This document shows, piece by piece, positions 33,660 through 45,524 of a DNA stretch of 64,000 nt. Origin of the DNA: Hypericum androsaemum. Taxonomy: Eukaryota; Streptophyta; Magnoliopsida; Malpighiales; Hypericaceae. The position numbers and the translations under genes are program-made. The stretch covers positions 4,918,109 through 4,982,108 of the forward strand of contig OZ023195.1 in NCBI GenBank assembly GCA_963995505.1. Direction: 5' to 3'. Position 1 is the first letter of the stretch. Each line of letters begins with the position of its first letter. The notes under the pieces are model-generated. The model saw nothing but the letters and a program-made list of their open reading frames with translations, ran no database searches and was not told where the DNA came from.

Positions 33660-35549
33660 TGTTGAGGTATAAAAATAATCTCGACATTATCAATATATTT
33701 TGAGGTACCCGGTGTGGTCGCAAGGTGATCGGGCGACCGGTTGACCGGTGACCGATGTGGTTTGAAAGTGATCGGTGGGTGGTGTTGTCTCAAAGCAATC
33801 ACTTCCAGTTTTGAGTTGGAAAGAGGTTGTCGATGGTCTTCCCTCCATCGAGTCCGAAGATGGTCTTACTTGGTCGAAACCGGTGATGATAGATGGCTTC
33901 CAAGACCAAAGCTCTCGGTTCGGTCAGCTTATCGCCTGCCTGGGTAATGCTCATAAGTAAAATGCTCATAACTTTCTATCTGTAGATCAAAATGAGACGA
34001 TTTAAGTTTCTATGGAAAGCCAAGACGTGGATATACAACTCTTTAGTTTACAACATTTTCTGATTCGGAGTAGAAGGAGGCCAAAAATATAGTTTCACGC
34101 AGATATTTGCTCTGAGTTCGAAGGTGGACGCCCCATCCGTGAAGTCCGAGTGGATGTCCTATCTCCGAAGTCATCCGGGATGTCCGGGTTGTGCCCTCGA
34201 AGTTGGATGTCCGGGTGAACGCCGAGCTCTTCGGCCCGTGAGGTCGATATGTCCGAGTTGGACACTTCAGTCCGTGAAGTCGATATGGCCGGGTTGGACA
34301 CTTCAGTCCGTGAAGTCGCTTTGTTCGGGTTGGGCACTTCGGTACGTGAAGTCGATATCTCCGGGTAAGGTGCCTTGATCCGTGAAGTGATATGTCCGGG
34401 TTGGATGCTTCGGCTTATGAGGTCGATATGTCTGAGTTAGGCACCTCGGCCCGCTAAGTAGGATGTCCGAGTTGGACCAATCGGCCCATTTGAAGTGGCC
34501 GTTTAAGTCCGCATTGGACTTTAAGGCGGTAAGGCCTGCTTCGAGTTAAAGGTGGTATGGCCCGCCTCTTGCTCCATGCTTGTAGGTGGGAAGATGATTC
34601 CGGGTTCCAAGCGAGAAGCCTACGGCAAGAGGTCGAGTGAGAGGCCGAGCGAGAGGCCTATGGCGAGAAGCTTACGGCGAGAGGCCGAGTGGCAAGAGAC
34701 CGAGTGAGAGGTCGAAGGCGAGAGGCCACGAAGGCGAGAGACCACGAAGGCAGGAGGCCGAAGGCAAGAGGCTACGAAGTCAAGAGACCATGAAGGCGGG
34801 AGGCCGAAGGTGAGAGGCCGAAGGTGAGAGGCTGAAGGCGAGAGACCACGAAGGCAGGAGGCCGAAGGTGAGAGGTCGAAGGCGAGAGACCGTGAAGGCA
34901 GGAGGCCGAAGGCGAGAGGCCGAAGGCGGGAAGTCGAAGGCGAGAAGCCCATTTGACCTTCGTAGGCGGGAAGGCAATTTCGGGAGTAAGTCCACTTTGG
35001 TTGATGAGGCCGTTAGCTTGAGTCTGTTTTGGGATTCACTTTGGGCCTGGCGAGATGTTCTTTTTGGGGGATGACTGACTGGAGACGAGATTTTGCATGG
35101 GAGATTCGAGAAGGATAAGTCGATCTATATTTTTCTAAGTTGAGCCGGGATTCTCAATATTTGCTTCCTATTCGAGGACAGGATCTACTCACTTGAGAAA
35201 AATGGCTTTTACTGAGCTGGGAGGATCCCGTCGTATTAGGAACAAATAATTTGAAGCGGATCTCTCGGGATTGGGACTTGGAGCTGAAGGTCTTGGAGGC
35301 GGTTTGGTATTTCCTATTCTGAAGACGCGGAGGTTAGGTCAAGGCACTCTATATAAGGAGGGCTCGGGCAAGGAAGACGATCAACAACACAACACAACAC
35401 ACAACTACTCCTCTATCTTTATTGCTTTTCCTTAGCCGTAGCTTAGCGTAGCCCGTAGCTTAGCTCTAGTTTTAGCCTTAGTATAGACCGACCTTGGGAC
35501 GACCACTCCGGATCCGTCTCGAGTTACTTATGCACTTTTTTCCGCAACA
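33660..35549 (+). mobile_element. Solo LTR, probably Ty3/gypsy, 1.9 kb
   Basis: The unit starts TGTTGAGGT and ends CGCAACA, flanked by a perfect 5-bp duplication ATAAC at 33655-33659 and 35550-35554. A TATATAA box at about 35351 and a CAACACAACACAACACAC leader-like stretch downstream look like an LTR promoter and R region. No internal domain is present, so LTR-LTR recombination probably removed it. Direction is inferred from the TATA box. Confidence 0.85.
34120..34960. repeat. Degenerate tandem repeats inside the solo LTR
   Basis: From about 34120 to 34480 a unit of about 39 bp repeats with the core CGTGAAGTCGATATGTCCGG and GTTGGACACTTC. From about 34620 to 34960 short GA-rich units (GAGGCCGAAGGCGAGAG, CCACGAAGGCGGGAG) repeat. 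Long ORFs reading through here are repeat artefacts. Confidence 0.8.
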
Positions 35550-35818
35550 ATAACACATAGATAAAATTAATGACGTTATATGTCAAGGATCACAACTCAA
35601 GTAATTGAGATTATTGAGTGTCTTAGAACCTATGTTATCTAGTCAAAAATTTAATAACAACAAAATAATAGTATGTCAAACGACGAAACTAAATGATAAT
35701 AAAGTAGAGTTTAAAAATTATTTTTTCAATAAATCATTATTCGAATTGAATAAAATTTTAAATATTGACAAATCTTTTACTAACTGTATACTCTTTATTC
35801 GAATTCGAGGTGGTACTG

Positions 35819-36118
35819 GGTTTTTTTTCTGAATGGTGTTACTATTCACCATTTTTTGTGAAAAAAGCGTCCGATTTGAAAGTATTGCGGGGATGGTGTC
35901 CACGTGGCACGGACGCCGAAAAAAGTCGGATCTTGGACCAAGATCCGACTTTTTTTGTCGGATGACCAAGATCCGACTTTTTTAGTCGGATATATCATCC
36001 GACTAAAAAAGTCGGATCTTGGTCCAAGATCCGACTTTTTTTGTCGGATCTTGGTCAAATCCGAAATCTGAATAGGAGATTTCGGATAACCAAGATCCGA
36101 CTTTTTTTGTCGGTTCTT
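35819..36118 (+). repeat. Left terminal inverted repeat of the MULE
   Basis: It opens with GGTTTTTTTTCTGAATGG and holds many alternating copies of AAGATCCGACTTTTTT and its complement, which can fold back on one another. A CCGAAATC...GATTTCGG palindrome lies at 36061-36085. It pairs with 52991-53291. Confidence 0.95.
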
Positions 36119-36174
36119 TAACACATTGGTCCAAGATCCGACTTTTTTTGACAAATCTTGGTCGATCATATATC

Positions 36175-36270
36175 CTATATAATGGATACCTCGCAGAAGC
36201 CTTTTGTCATCCCTACGAAGACGTCCTGCATACTGCATACCATAGAAGACCATGCCTGCCCAAAACCAGG
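36175..36270 (+). promoter_or_regulatory. Probable transposase promoter and leader exon
   Basis: CTATATAA at 36175-36182 sits just inside the TIR. A leader would end at CCAG|GTAAAT (about 36270) and rejoin at TTGTTGTAG|TATTCATA, just before the ATG at 36726. An ATG in this leader gives only a very short frame across the splice. This is inference from consensus. Confidence 0.4.
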
Positions 36271-37006
36271 TAAATTAATTTACTTTAATATTTTGGTATA
36301 TATGTAGAGTTTGTTCATTAATTTAAAATAATTAGTATATTTTAGCTTTGAAATTATTAATTCCTTCTATTTTTTGAGTGTGATATCTGATTGTTTAAAA
36401 TTTTGTGGGTGTGCGGATTTTAGTACCAAACCCAATGGCCAGACTGGTTTAATGGGTCGGTCGGACCGACCGGTCGGTCAGACCGGTCGGTTAGTTTGAC
36501 CAATCTGACCGGATGTGAATTTTTTCTTGGTAAATTCTGGATGGTCGAGTAAAAAAAGTGACCACCCTGCCAGTCCGATTAAATTTTATCTGGTTCTTAA
36601 GGTGGTCGGACCAAAAAATTGATGGAGAAGAATGTATGTTTATATGATATTTTCGTTAATATAAATTATGTTTTGTGTTGCTAATATAGAATTGCATACT
36701 GTTTTCTTTTGTTGTAGTATTCATAATGGCTAACCGGGTTATAAGAATAAAGTTGAAATACGATGGAGTAATTTTCAACAACAATGAAACCGGTTTTGAT
36801 TACCAAGGTGGTGGGAAAGAAAAGTTGAAGTTTCATGCAGCATTTGTTAAATACAATATCTTGCGGAAAAAAGTTAACGAAAAGATCCCAATAGGTCCAA
36901 ATGAAGAATTTGGGCCACTGATATTTAGATGTCCATTTGGAAGAGGACAATTTGGTCCAATGTTTATTAACGACGATGAAGATGTTAGGATAATGCTGGA
37001 GACCAT

Positions 37007-38482
37007 TGAAAGGAAGGATTTTCACCCCCCCCCCTTTGCAATAAAGAGTAAGTAAGGGAATGTCGTCCCACAAGGACTAAGTTCTAGGCCGCAAACTCGA
37101 CTTCACCACTAGTCTAGGACTAAACGAGAAGGTTTTGTCAAGTCTAAACACACAATCTATTAGTCGAAATAACACTACTACTAAATAAGATGATTTTACA
37201 AATAAAATAAGAGTGGGCAAGGTACCAATGACAAACTAAATAACCAAATGGCATATGGGGTTTATTAAGTTCATGATATGGTCCGGATGTTTCGAAGGCA
37301 ACTAATCAACGCTCTCGCGACAAACTAGTCTAAATCGATTCTTAACTAGACTTAGATGAACTAACCACGCTCTCGCGACAAATTAGCCATCTAATCTAAC
37401 TAAACACCAACTATAATCACCATCCTTTGGACAACTAGTCACCTAAGGTGATCTCTCATCAATAGGTGTCTCCTCAACTAGTTAAATGGTCCGTTAATCC
37501 TAACCCCTCTCGGCGATTAACATTAACCATGTTCATAATCAAGGTGATCAATCAAGAATAAGCATTAAACTCATTAACTAGTTCATAAACCTTAGCATTT
37601 TAACCCCACTAAACCATTGGCTAAATAGATGCCATCAAGGCACCAAACCCACTAAACAACTACTCACACATATCAACTACACAACTAAACACATCCATTA
37701 AATGAAGCAAGTAAAGCATAAACATAAAAGAGAGGGTTAGAGAAAGCTCAAGATGATCTTCAAGCTTCCAAAAGTTCTCCTTCAAGTTCTCTACAAACTC
37801 CAACAATGGTGAGCCAAGTTCTCTTCCAAAACTAAGAGTTAGTGGAGAGTTCTTACCAAAAATATCTAATTATCCTTCCAAAATATCTAATTTTTCTAAA
37901 ATATCTAAGCAAAGGCTTATATACAAGATTTAACCCCCCAAAATGTCTCAGCCACGAAATTATAGTTAAAGCCCAAAATGGGCCCAAAACAAGTCTTCAA
38001 ATTTGGCCCACTCGTCAGATTTGTTGGCAGATTCGAAGGTCAACTTTGGACGCGATTTTCCTCCCACTTGGACTCCGAATCTGAAGAAGTCCATGAAGAC
38101 AAAGTTGTAGCTCCGGATGTCTTATTTCCAGTGCCACCTTGCATGCCTCCATTGGACTTCGGATTAGAAAGTTATCGGCATTTGAGTTGCAAGGGGTCAG
38201 TTTTGCTCCACGCTTTCTTGGGTCTCGTAAAACGCCAATCGTCCCGGCTGATCCGCATGCCTATGACACGCTATAAAGTGCACCAAAATCCTCCTTGCAT
38301 TACCACATAGTCTCCTAGTAATAAACATGAACAAAATGTAATGAAAATCACACGAACTATACTAAAACGTTCAAAGCACGATATATAACAATACAATGAT
38401 AAATAACACACAACAACACTAGAAATAATGGAAAATCGACACTAAAACATACATAGATGATAGAGTGTTTTCACACTCATCA
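37007..38482 (-). repeat. Athila-like 3' LTR
   Basis: It begins TGAAAGGAAGG and ends CACTCATCA on the plus strand, with a C-run near its left edge. It matches 44046-45524 nearly base for base. ORFs here recur in the other LTR and are not genes. Confidence 0.95.
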
Positions 38483-40788
38483 CACCCCCACACTTGAATC
38501 ATTGCTTGTCCTCAAGCAATACTCATACAAACATAATCACAATCACATAAGAAAGAAAACATGATAAGGACAAGACTAGGCATGATTAATTCACAAATTG
38601 ACTCCCCTCAAAATCTCAAACTCACATCAAAAGTCCACCCCACTACCTAGCCAGTTCATCAACCCAAACACAAAGAGTAAGACCCGGTAGACACCTCACC
38701 ACTCGGTGGTTTAATCAAGTGTTATCACTATGTAAAAGACACTAGAAGGTTAACCACTCAGAGGATCGGAAATTTTTAGCTCACGATTTGTAAGTAGCCA
38801 ACTTCCTATCTCTCGCGTACATGACCGAAGTCTTTCAAAATATCCTACGTCCTACTCAACAGTGTCTCAAAGTCGTGTGGTCGCTCGTGAACAGGGGACT
38901 TTCAATCGGGTTGTAATGGGGCTAAGGTATTGGTGAGATAATATATATGGATAGTAGTTAAACCACCCAATCCGAGGACTTGTTGCCAAAGCATTCTAGT
39001 CACTCGTCTATTCTAAACATCCTCACCATAAATAATTAAAGCACACACTCAAAATTCACCCATTTCCTAAGACCGTGTAGCACGAGTTATGCCGATTATT
39101 AATGCCTTATTCAACCTTCACTTCCCTTTCTTTCTTTTTTTTTTCTTTTCTTTTTCATCTTTTTCTTTTCTTTTTTTTTTCTTTTCTTTCTTTTTTTTTC
39201 TTTCTTTCTTTTCAACAAACACAAACTTGGCATTTTCTAGGCAAAAACTCGGCTTCTTTGTATGGCCTCTCAATTACCCAAATTCCCAATGAATTAACCT
39301 ATAAGAACACTAAGCTACCAACTAAACCCAATACATCTCATTTCCCAAAAAGTGTAAACTTATGCGTCCTCGGATCGGATGACCAAAGGTCGGGAGGATG
39401 GTGGATGTAAGGCTTCAAGTTGGTATACATATAGTATGATCAATGAATGGCTCGGCTCAATGGGTTAAAGCAATGGATATAAAGGTTCTTGGCTCTAAAG
39501 CTCTAGGCTCAATTTCAAAGGATTAGCCCCCGTCATTCACTAACGCCACACAACCAAGACCATGTCAAGTACTAGTAGGATACCTCGATCACCCGAACTC
39601 ATGTAGGCACCTCATGAATAAATGAAGACGGTTGTCTCCTCCTTCGGCTCAAAGTTCCTCACAAGGTCACTCGTCAACCCTCTAGTCAAATCTACATAGT
39701 GAGACCACTAGTCTAAACAACCGAGGGTGAAGTTTCTACAAACTCTTAGGCCTTGTGCTCGAGTTCATTTCCTAACTCGGTGTGTGGTAAACTTTTAACA
39801 CAAGTTGAACAATTTTGAAGGGGGTCAAATTTTGAAAATTCATGCCAAATCATTGCCAAATCAAGACAAACTAGATCTAAACACACAAAGGATTCCTAAG
39901 TGGAATCACACCCCCACACTTGAAGAACACCTTGTCCTCAAGGTGGAGGGAGCACACATACATCTCAACAATTGAACTATACTAACAAACGCATTAAGAA
40001 GCAAGCATGGACATCAAACAAACATGAAGAACAAGACATCACAAAGACATATAGCAAACTCACGACATCACGAAGACAAGAAAATAACTAAGGAAAAATA
40101 AAGTGCTAGGAGACTTCCCTTAGCCTTGAGGTGGAGAGGGTTGTGGTGGCCTTGATGTCGAAGTTCCCGCTCCATTCGTTTGGTTCGGGCATTTGTGGTG
40201 TGCATTACCTCAAGGATCTCGCTCCATCAGTCAGGTGTGGAATCGTGAGGATTTAGGAGGTAGGGTTCTAATAGGTTTATTTGGAAAGGATTTGAGACCC
40301 CTTCCACCCTGAACTAGAAGAAGTCATCAACTACAAAGTTGTCGGCCTATCTCTTAGCTTTCCATAGCAACAAGAATCACCTCAATCCGAGTCTCGAGCA
40401 CCAAGATATGGCCTATTTACGGAAGGAGGTTTTACGGCACCCGGCGGCCGCTGGGTCGGCCGGCGCCCGCCGACAACGGGGGCTCCTCTTCCGCCCGGCG
40501 GCCGCCGGGTGGGCTGGCGGCCGCTAGCAAAAATTTTTTTTTTTTTTTTTTTTTGCCTCGTCCACGTCCCCTGATGAGCTTCCAATCGTCCATGATGTAT
40601 CCACGACTCCTTGAGACGACCTTCAAAATTTAAAAGATATCCCATAAGCATGAAACTAACACTTCAAAATCATACAAGAATAAGAACAAACATAAAAGAA
40701 ACACATACATAAAAAGACTATGACGAATATAAAGACAATACAAAAATATTCTAAGTTATAGTCGTTAGCTTGACTTTACTCCCCTTGT
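38483..40788 (-). other. Athila-like 3' non-coding region
   Basis: This spans from the end of the gag-pol frame to the 3' LTR, where Athila relatives can carry an env-like ORF. No env-like frame is seen. It has a polypurine tract at 38483-38496, an identical 14-mer at 39909-39922, a pyrimidine-rich tract at 39120-39215 (plus strand), and a GC-rich island with 21 Ts at 40436-40560. Confidence 0.75.
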
Positions 40789-43700
40789 TCATGCATTGGA
40801 GGGTGAGGTGACGGAGTGCACTTCCGCTTGTCGTTCCATATTACCACCAAGGCAAATCTTGCACCTTTGGCCATTCACCTTGAACACTCCTCCATTGCTT
40901 CTTTCCAATTTGAGGGTTCCAAATGGAAAAACTTTTACCACCTTGAAAGGTCCACTCCACTTGGACTTGTGTTTTCCCGGAAAGAGTTGTAATCGGGAGT
41001 TGTAGAGTAGCACTTGATCACCCTCCTTGAACTCTTTCTTCACGATGTGGGCATCATGTGATCTTTTCGTCTTCTCCTTATGAAGCCTTTCCAACCCTGG
41101 CTTGGCTTCCTCCTCCAAGTGGATGTAATGCATAATCATGTCTGGATTTGTCCCCTTGATATCAGATATGTGGCACGCCATGGCCTTAATCCTTTTGTTA
41201 GCAACTTCAAGCACCTTCTCCTCTTGCTCCTTAGAGAGCTTGTTGGAGATGATTATGGGAAGTCTTACTTCATCCTGTAAGAATGCATATCGTAAATGGG
41301 AGGGTAGCTCTTTCAACTCCAAGCTTAGAGCCTTAATGATGGAAGATGGAGTAGGATACTTCAAATCAAGCTCTAAATCCTCATGGAGACCTTTTTTATA
41401 AGCTTCTCCCACGAACTCTTCCAAGTCATCCTCTTCTTGTTCTCCATTAATCTTTTCCTCCATTCCATTTTCAATCCTCGATATGCTCTCCTTGCCTAAC
41501 TTGAGGACACAATCTTCAACCATATCAACCTTCATGCACACGCCTTCATCAAGAGGGTGGCGCATTGAAGTGGACATCTTGAACTCTACTTTTTCCTCTC
41601 CTCTTCGGAGGACCAATCTTCCTTCATGTACGTCCACCAAGGCACGTGCCGTGTTGAGAAACGGTCGGCCAAGAATTAGTGGACAACTCTTGTCCTCCTC
41701 AAAATCCAACACCACAAAGTCCACGGGGAAGATAAACTTATCAATCTTCAACAAGACATCCTCCACCACCCCGAATGGCTTCTTCATAGTTTGGTCCGCC
41801 AATTGGAGACGCATAGAAGTGGGTTTCACCTCACACAAGCCAAGTCTCCTCATAATAGACAAAGGCATCAAGTTAATGCTAGCGCCTAAATCACATAAGC
41901 ACTTGGGAAACTCAACATCACCAACAAAACCAGGAATAGCAAAACTCCCTGGATCTTTTAGCTTTGTTGGGAGATCTTTGGAGATGAGAGAGCTACATTT
42001 CTCCGTGAGGGCTACCGTCTCGCCATCTTTCCACTTCCTCTTCTTAGTGATGAGTTCCTTGAGAAACTTCGAGTATTGCGGTAATTGATCCAACATCTCA
42101 AGAAAAGAAACACTGATCTGGATGTTCTTCATCTTCTCCATGAAGCCAATAAACTTGTCATCCATCACATTCTTCTTCTTCACTCTTTGAGGGAATGGTA
42201 GTCGAGAAGCTTTAGGTGGTGGTGGCACGTAGACTTCTTCTTCTTCAGCACTCTCAACCGGGTGACTTCTCTCTCTCTCTGCCTCTACTTCTTTCTCCCC
42301 CTCAATGGCTTCCATAGGATCGTCATTGTTCTTCCGGGTTGCCTCTTGAGAAGCTATTTCCTTACCACTCCTCAAAGAAATTGCACTCACATTTCCTCGA
42401 GGATACACTTCCGTGGAGCTAGGAAGAGAACCGGACGCTCTGTGGGCACTTGCATTTGCTATTTGCCCAAGTTGCCTCTCCATATTATGCATGGCGGTTG
42501 CTTGACCCTTGAGGATTTGTTCAAGGTTATCTTACCTTGATGCTTGTTGTTGTATGGCCGCCAAAATTTGGCTTTGTTGGCCAACCACACCTCCAACTTC
42601 GTGCATAAACTTATCCATCTTCTCAAACTTCTCCTCCATAGCGCCCATTCTATCTGTCAAGAACGCACGTGGTTGGAAACCCGGAGGGGGCCCTTGAGGT
42701 TGATACCGAAGAGGAGGTCCTTTATCAGGGACCATCGCCATATTTTCGCCACTATTTCCTCCCTTCCAAGAGAAGTTTGGGTGATTTCTCCACCCCGGAT
42801 TGTAGGTGGACGAATAGGGATTATTTCCCATCCTATTTGCCCCTTGTCCTTGGCCACCAACAAAATTTACTTGTTCCATAGAAGAGCCCAACATGGCACA
42901 CTCATTCATCTCATGGCCAACATTGCCACAAACTTCACAATTTGTTTGCACGGCCGCCACATTGCTTTTGTTCAAGCTTAGATCATTAACTTTCTTTGCT
43001 AACAAAGCCAATTGAGCTTGAATAGAGGAGGCAATATCAACATCAATCACTCCTACGTGCGCCTTACTCGGTTGCCTAGCTCTCTCATTGGCCATTAGAA
43101 TGTTTGTAGCCGCCAACTCCTCCAAGATGTGGTAGGCATCATCCCTATCTTTTCTTAAGAAGGATCCGTTGGAGGCGGCATCAACCGTGCCCCTTGTTGA
43201 GGATCCAAGAGCAAAGTAAAATGTTTGGAGTAAAGACTCCTCCGTCAAGTTATGGTGTGGACAACTCCTTTGCAATCCTTTGAATCTCTCCCAAGCTTCA
43301 CTCAAAGACTCATTCTCAAATTGTTGAAAGTTGTTGATCTCCTTCACAAGCCTATTCGTCTTTGAGAAGGGAAAGTACTTTTCAAGGAAGGCACTTGCTA
43401 GCTCCTCCCACGTGGCTATCGATGTCCCGACCAATTGCTTGTACCAAATCTTAGCCTTGTCTTGCAAAGTGAATGGGAACAACCTAAGTTTCACGGCATC
43501 ATCGGAAGCTCCATCGTACTTGCATGTGTCGGCTATCTCCAAAAAGTTAGCAATATGGTCGTTGGGGTCTTCATTCGGCAACCCATAAAATTGGACCGAA
43601 GATTTGAGCATGTGTATCACGGCCGGCTTGATCTCGAAGTTGTTAGCTTGGATATTTGGCCTAGGGACTCCGGACATTGCCCCTCTCAAGGTGGGCCTAG

Positions 43701-43899
43701 CATAGTCCATGAGAGACCTTCGAGGAACTCCAACTCCTTGCGCATCGCCTTGCGGAGCTCCTTGTGGAGCTTCTTGCTCATGAGGTTGTTGATTCATCCT
43801 TGCTTGTGTCCTTCTTTCTTGTCGCAATACCCTTTCCAAGTATCCAATGTCAACGTCTACTCCGATCGGAATGTGGTGCGTTGAGCGAGTTGAGCGCAT
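40789..43899 (-). pseudogene. Athila-like gag-protease frame fused to integrase C-terminus
   Basis: The likely start is ATG at 43899. The frame runs to TAA at 42532-42534 and then continues in the same frame to 40789. Gag comes first (YGLPNEDPNDHIANFLEI, WYKQL, FLEKYFP), with a zinc knuckle (CEVCGNVGHEMNEC). The protease has CDLGASINLMP and LILGRPFL. A short piece of the RT N-terminal region (LSKEQEEKVLEV, DIKGTNPDMIMHYI) then passes directly into the integrase end (HDAHIVKKEFKEGDQVLLYNS, KWSGPFKVVKVFPFG). The RT, RNase H and integrase core are deleted without loss of frame. One stop between gag and protease is the only other break. Confidence 0.9.
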
Positions 43900-44025
43900 G
43901 CGACAAATAAGTACCTTGTAAGACAAACAACAAAGGCACTAAGTAATAGTAACCAAGTAAACAAAAATAAATAAATAAATATCCCAATCCAAGTTCGTAA
44001 GCCAAATTAAGCGTCTAGTACTTAA

Positions 44026-44043
44026 TCCCCGGCAACGGCGCCA
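44026..44043 (-). other. Athila-like primer binding site
   Basis: The minus strand reads TGGCGCCGTTGCCGGGGA two bases after the 5' LTR. From memory this is the primer site of Athila/Calypso-type elements, thought to use tRNA-Asp. Confidence 0.8.
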
Positions 44044-44045
44044 AT

Positions 44046-45524
44046 TGAAAGGAAGGATTTTTCACCCCCCCCCCCCTTTGCAATAAAGAGTAAGTAAGGG
44101 AATGTCGTCCCACAAGGACTAAGTTCTAGGCCGCAAACTCGACTTCACCACTAGTCTAGGACTAAACGAGAAGGTTTTGTCAAGTCTAAACATACAATCT
44201 ATTAGTCGAAATAACACTACTACTAAATAAGATGATTTTACAAATAAAATAAGAGTGGGCAAGGTACCAATGACAAACTAAATAACCAAATGGCATATGG
44301 GGTTTATTAAGTTCATGATATGGTCCGGATGTTTCGAAGGCAACTAATCAACGCTCTCGCGACAAACTAGTCTAAATCGATTCTTAACTAGACTTAGATG
44401 AACTAACCACGCTCTCGCGACAAATTAGCCATCTAATCTAACTAAACACCAACTATAATCACCATCCTTTGGACAACTAGTCACCTAAGGTGATCTCTCA
44501 TCAATAGGTGTCTCCTCAACTAGTTAAATGGTCCGTTAATCCTAACCTCTCTCGGCGATTAACATTAACCATGTTCATAATCAAGGTGATCAATCAAGAA
44601 TAAGCATTAAACTCATTAACTAGTTCATAAACCTTAGCATTTTAACCCCACTAAACCATTGGCTAAATAGATGCCATCAAGGCACCAAACCCACTAAACA
44701 ACTACTCACACATATCAACTACACAACTAAACACATCCATTAAATGAAGCAAGTAAAGCATAAACATAAAAGAGAGGGTTAGAGAAAGCTCAAGATGATC
44801 TTCAAGCTTCCAAAAGTTCTCCTTCAAGTTCTCTACAAACTCCAACAATGGTGAGCCAAGTTCTCTTCCAAAACTAAGAGTTAGTGGAGAGTTCTTACCA
44901 AAAATATCTAATTATCCTTCCAAAATATCTAATTTTTCTAAAATATCTAAGCAAAGGCTTATATACAAGATTTAACCCCCCAAAATGTCTCAGCCACGAA
45001 ATTATAGTTAAAGCCCAAAATGGGCCCAAAACAAGTCTTCAAATTTGGCCCACTCGTCAGATTTGTTGGCAGATTCGAAGGTCAACTTTGGACGCGATTT
45101 TCCTCCCACTTGGACTCCGAATCTGAAGAAGTCCATGAAGACAAAGTTGTAGCTCCGGATGTCTTCTTTCCAGTGCCACCTTGCATGCCTCCATTGGACT
45201 TCGGATTAGAAAGTTATCGGCATTTGAGTTGCAAGGGGTCAGTTTTGCTCCACGCTTTCTTGGGTCTCGTAAAACGCCAATCGTCCCGGCTGATCCGCAC
45301 GCCTATGACACGCTATAAAGTGCACCAAAATCCTCCTTGCATTACCACATAGTCTCCTAGTAATAAACATGAACAAAATGTAATGAAAATCACACGAACT
45401 ATACTAAAACGTTCAAAGCACGATATATAACAATACAATGATAAATAACACACAACAACACTAGAAATAATGGAAAATCGACACTAAAACATACATAGAT
45501 GATAGAGTGTTTTCACACTCATCA
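44046..45524 (-). repeat. Athila-like 5' LTR
   Basis: It is the partner of 37007-38482 with the same TG...CA ends. It is three bases longer because of homopolymer length differences near its left edge. Confidence 0.95.

Larger units (their letters stand above)
37007..45524 (-). mobile_element. Athila-like gypsy retrotransposon, RT-deleted, very young
   Basis: LTRs lie at 37007-38482 and 44046-45524, with target duplication ACCAT at 37002-37006 and 45525-45529. By eye they differ by length changes in the T/C homopolymers and about four substitutions in nearly 1.5 kb. The coding strand is minus, so the 5' LTR is the right one. The primer site is TGGCGCCGTTGCCGGGGA and the polypurine tract is CAAGTGTGGGGGTG. 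The interior (5.6 kb) holds gag and protease joined to the end of integrase, then a long non-coding 3' region. RT and RNase H are gone, so it would depend on another element's enzymes. Confidence 0.95.

Noticed and set aside
34620..34995. Leu/Ser/Arg-rich frames
   Set aside because: Products of GA-rich tandem repeats in the solo LTR.
35880..36160. CRISPR-like appearance of repeated GATCCGACTTTTTT units
   Set aside because: The repeats are inverted and irregular, have no unique spacers and belong to a MULE TIR in a plant genome.
37842..38310. Open frames of 80 and 110 codons in the Athila-like LTR
   Set aside because: The same frames recur in the other LTR (44884-45352); they lie in LTR sequence and show no domain.
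39089..39410. Phe-rich frames
   Set aside because: They translate the polypyrimidine tract of the Athila-like 3' region.
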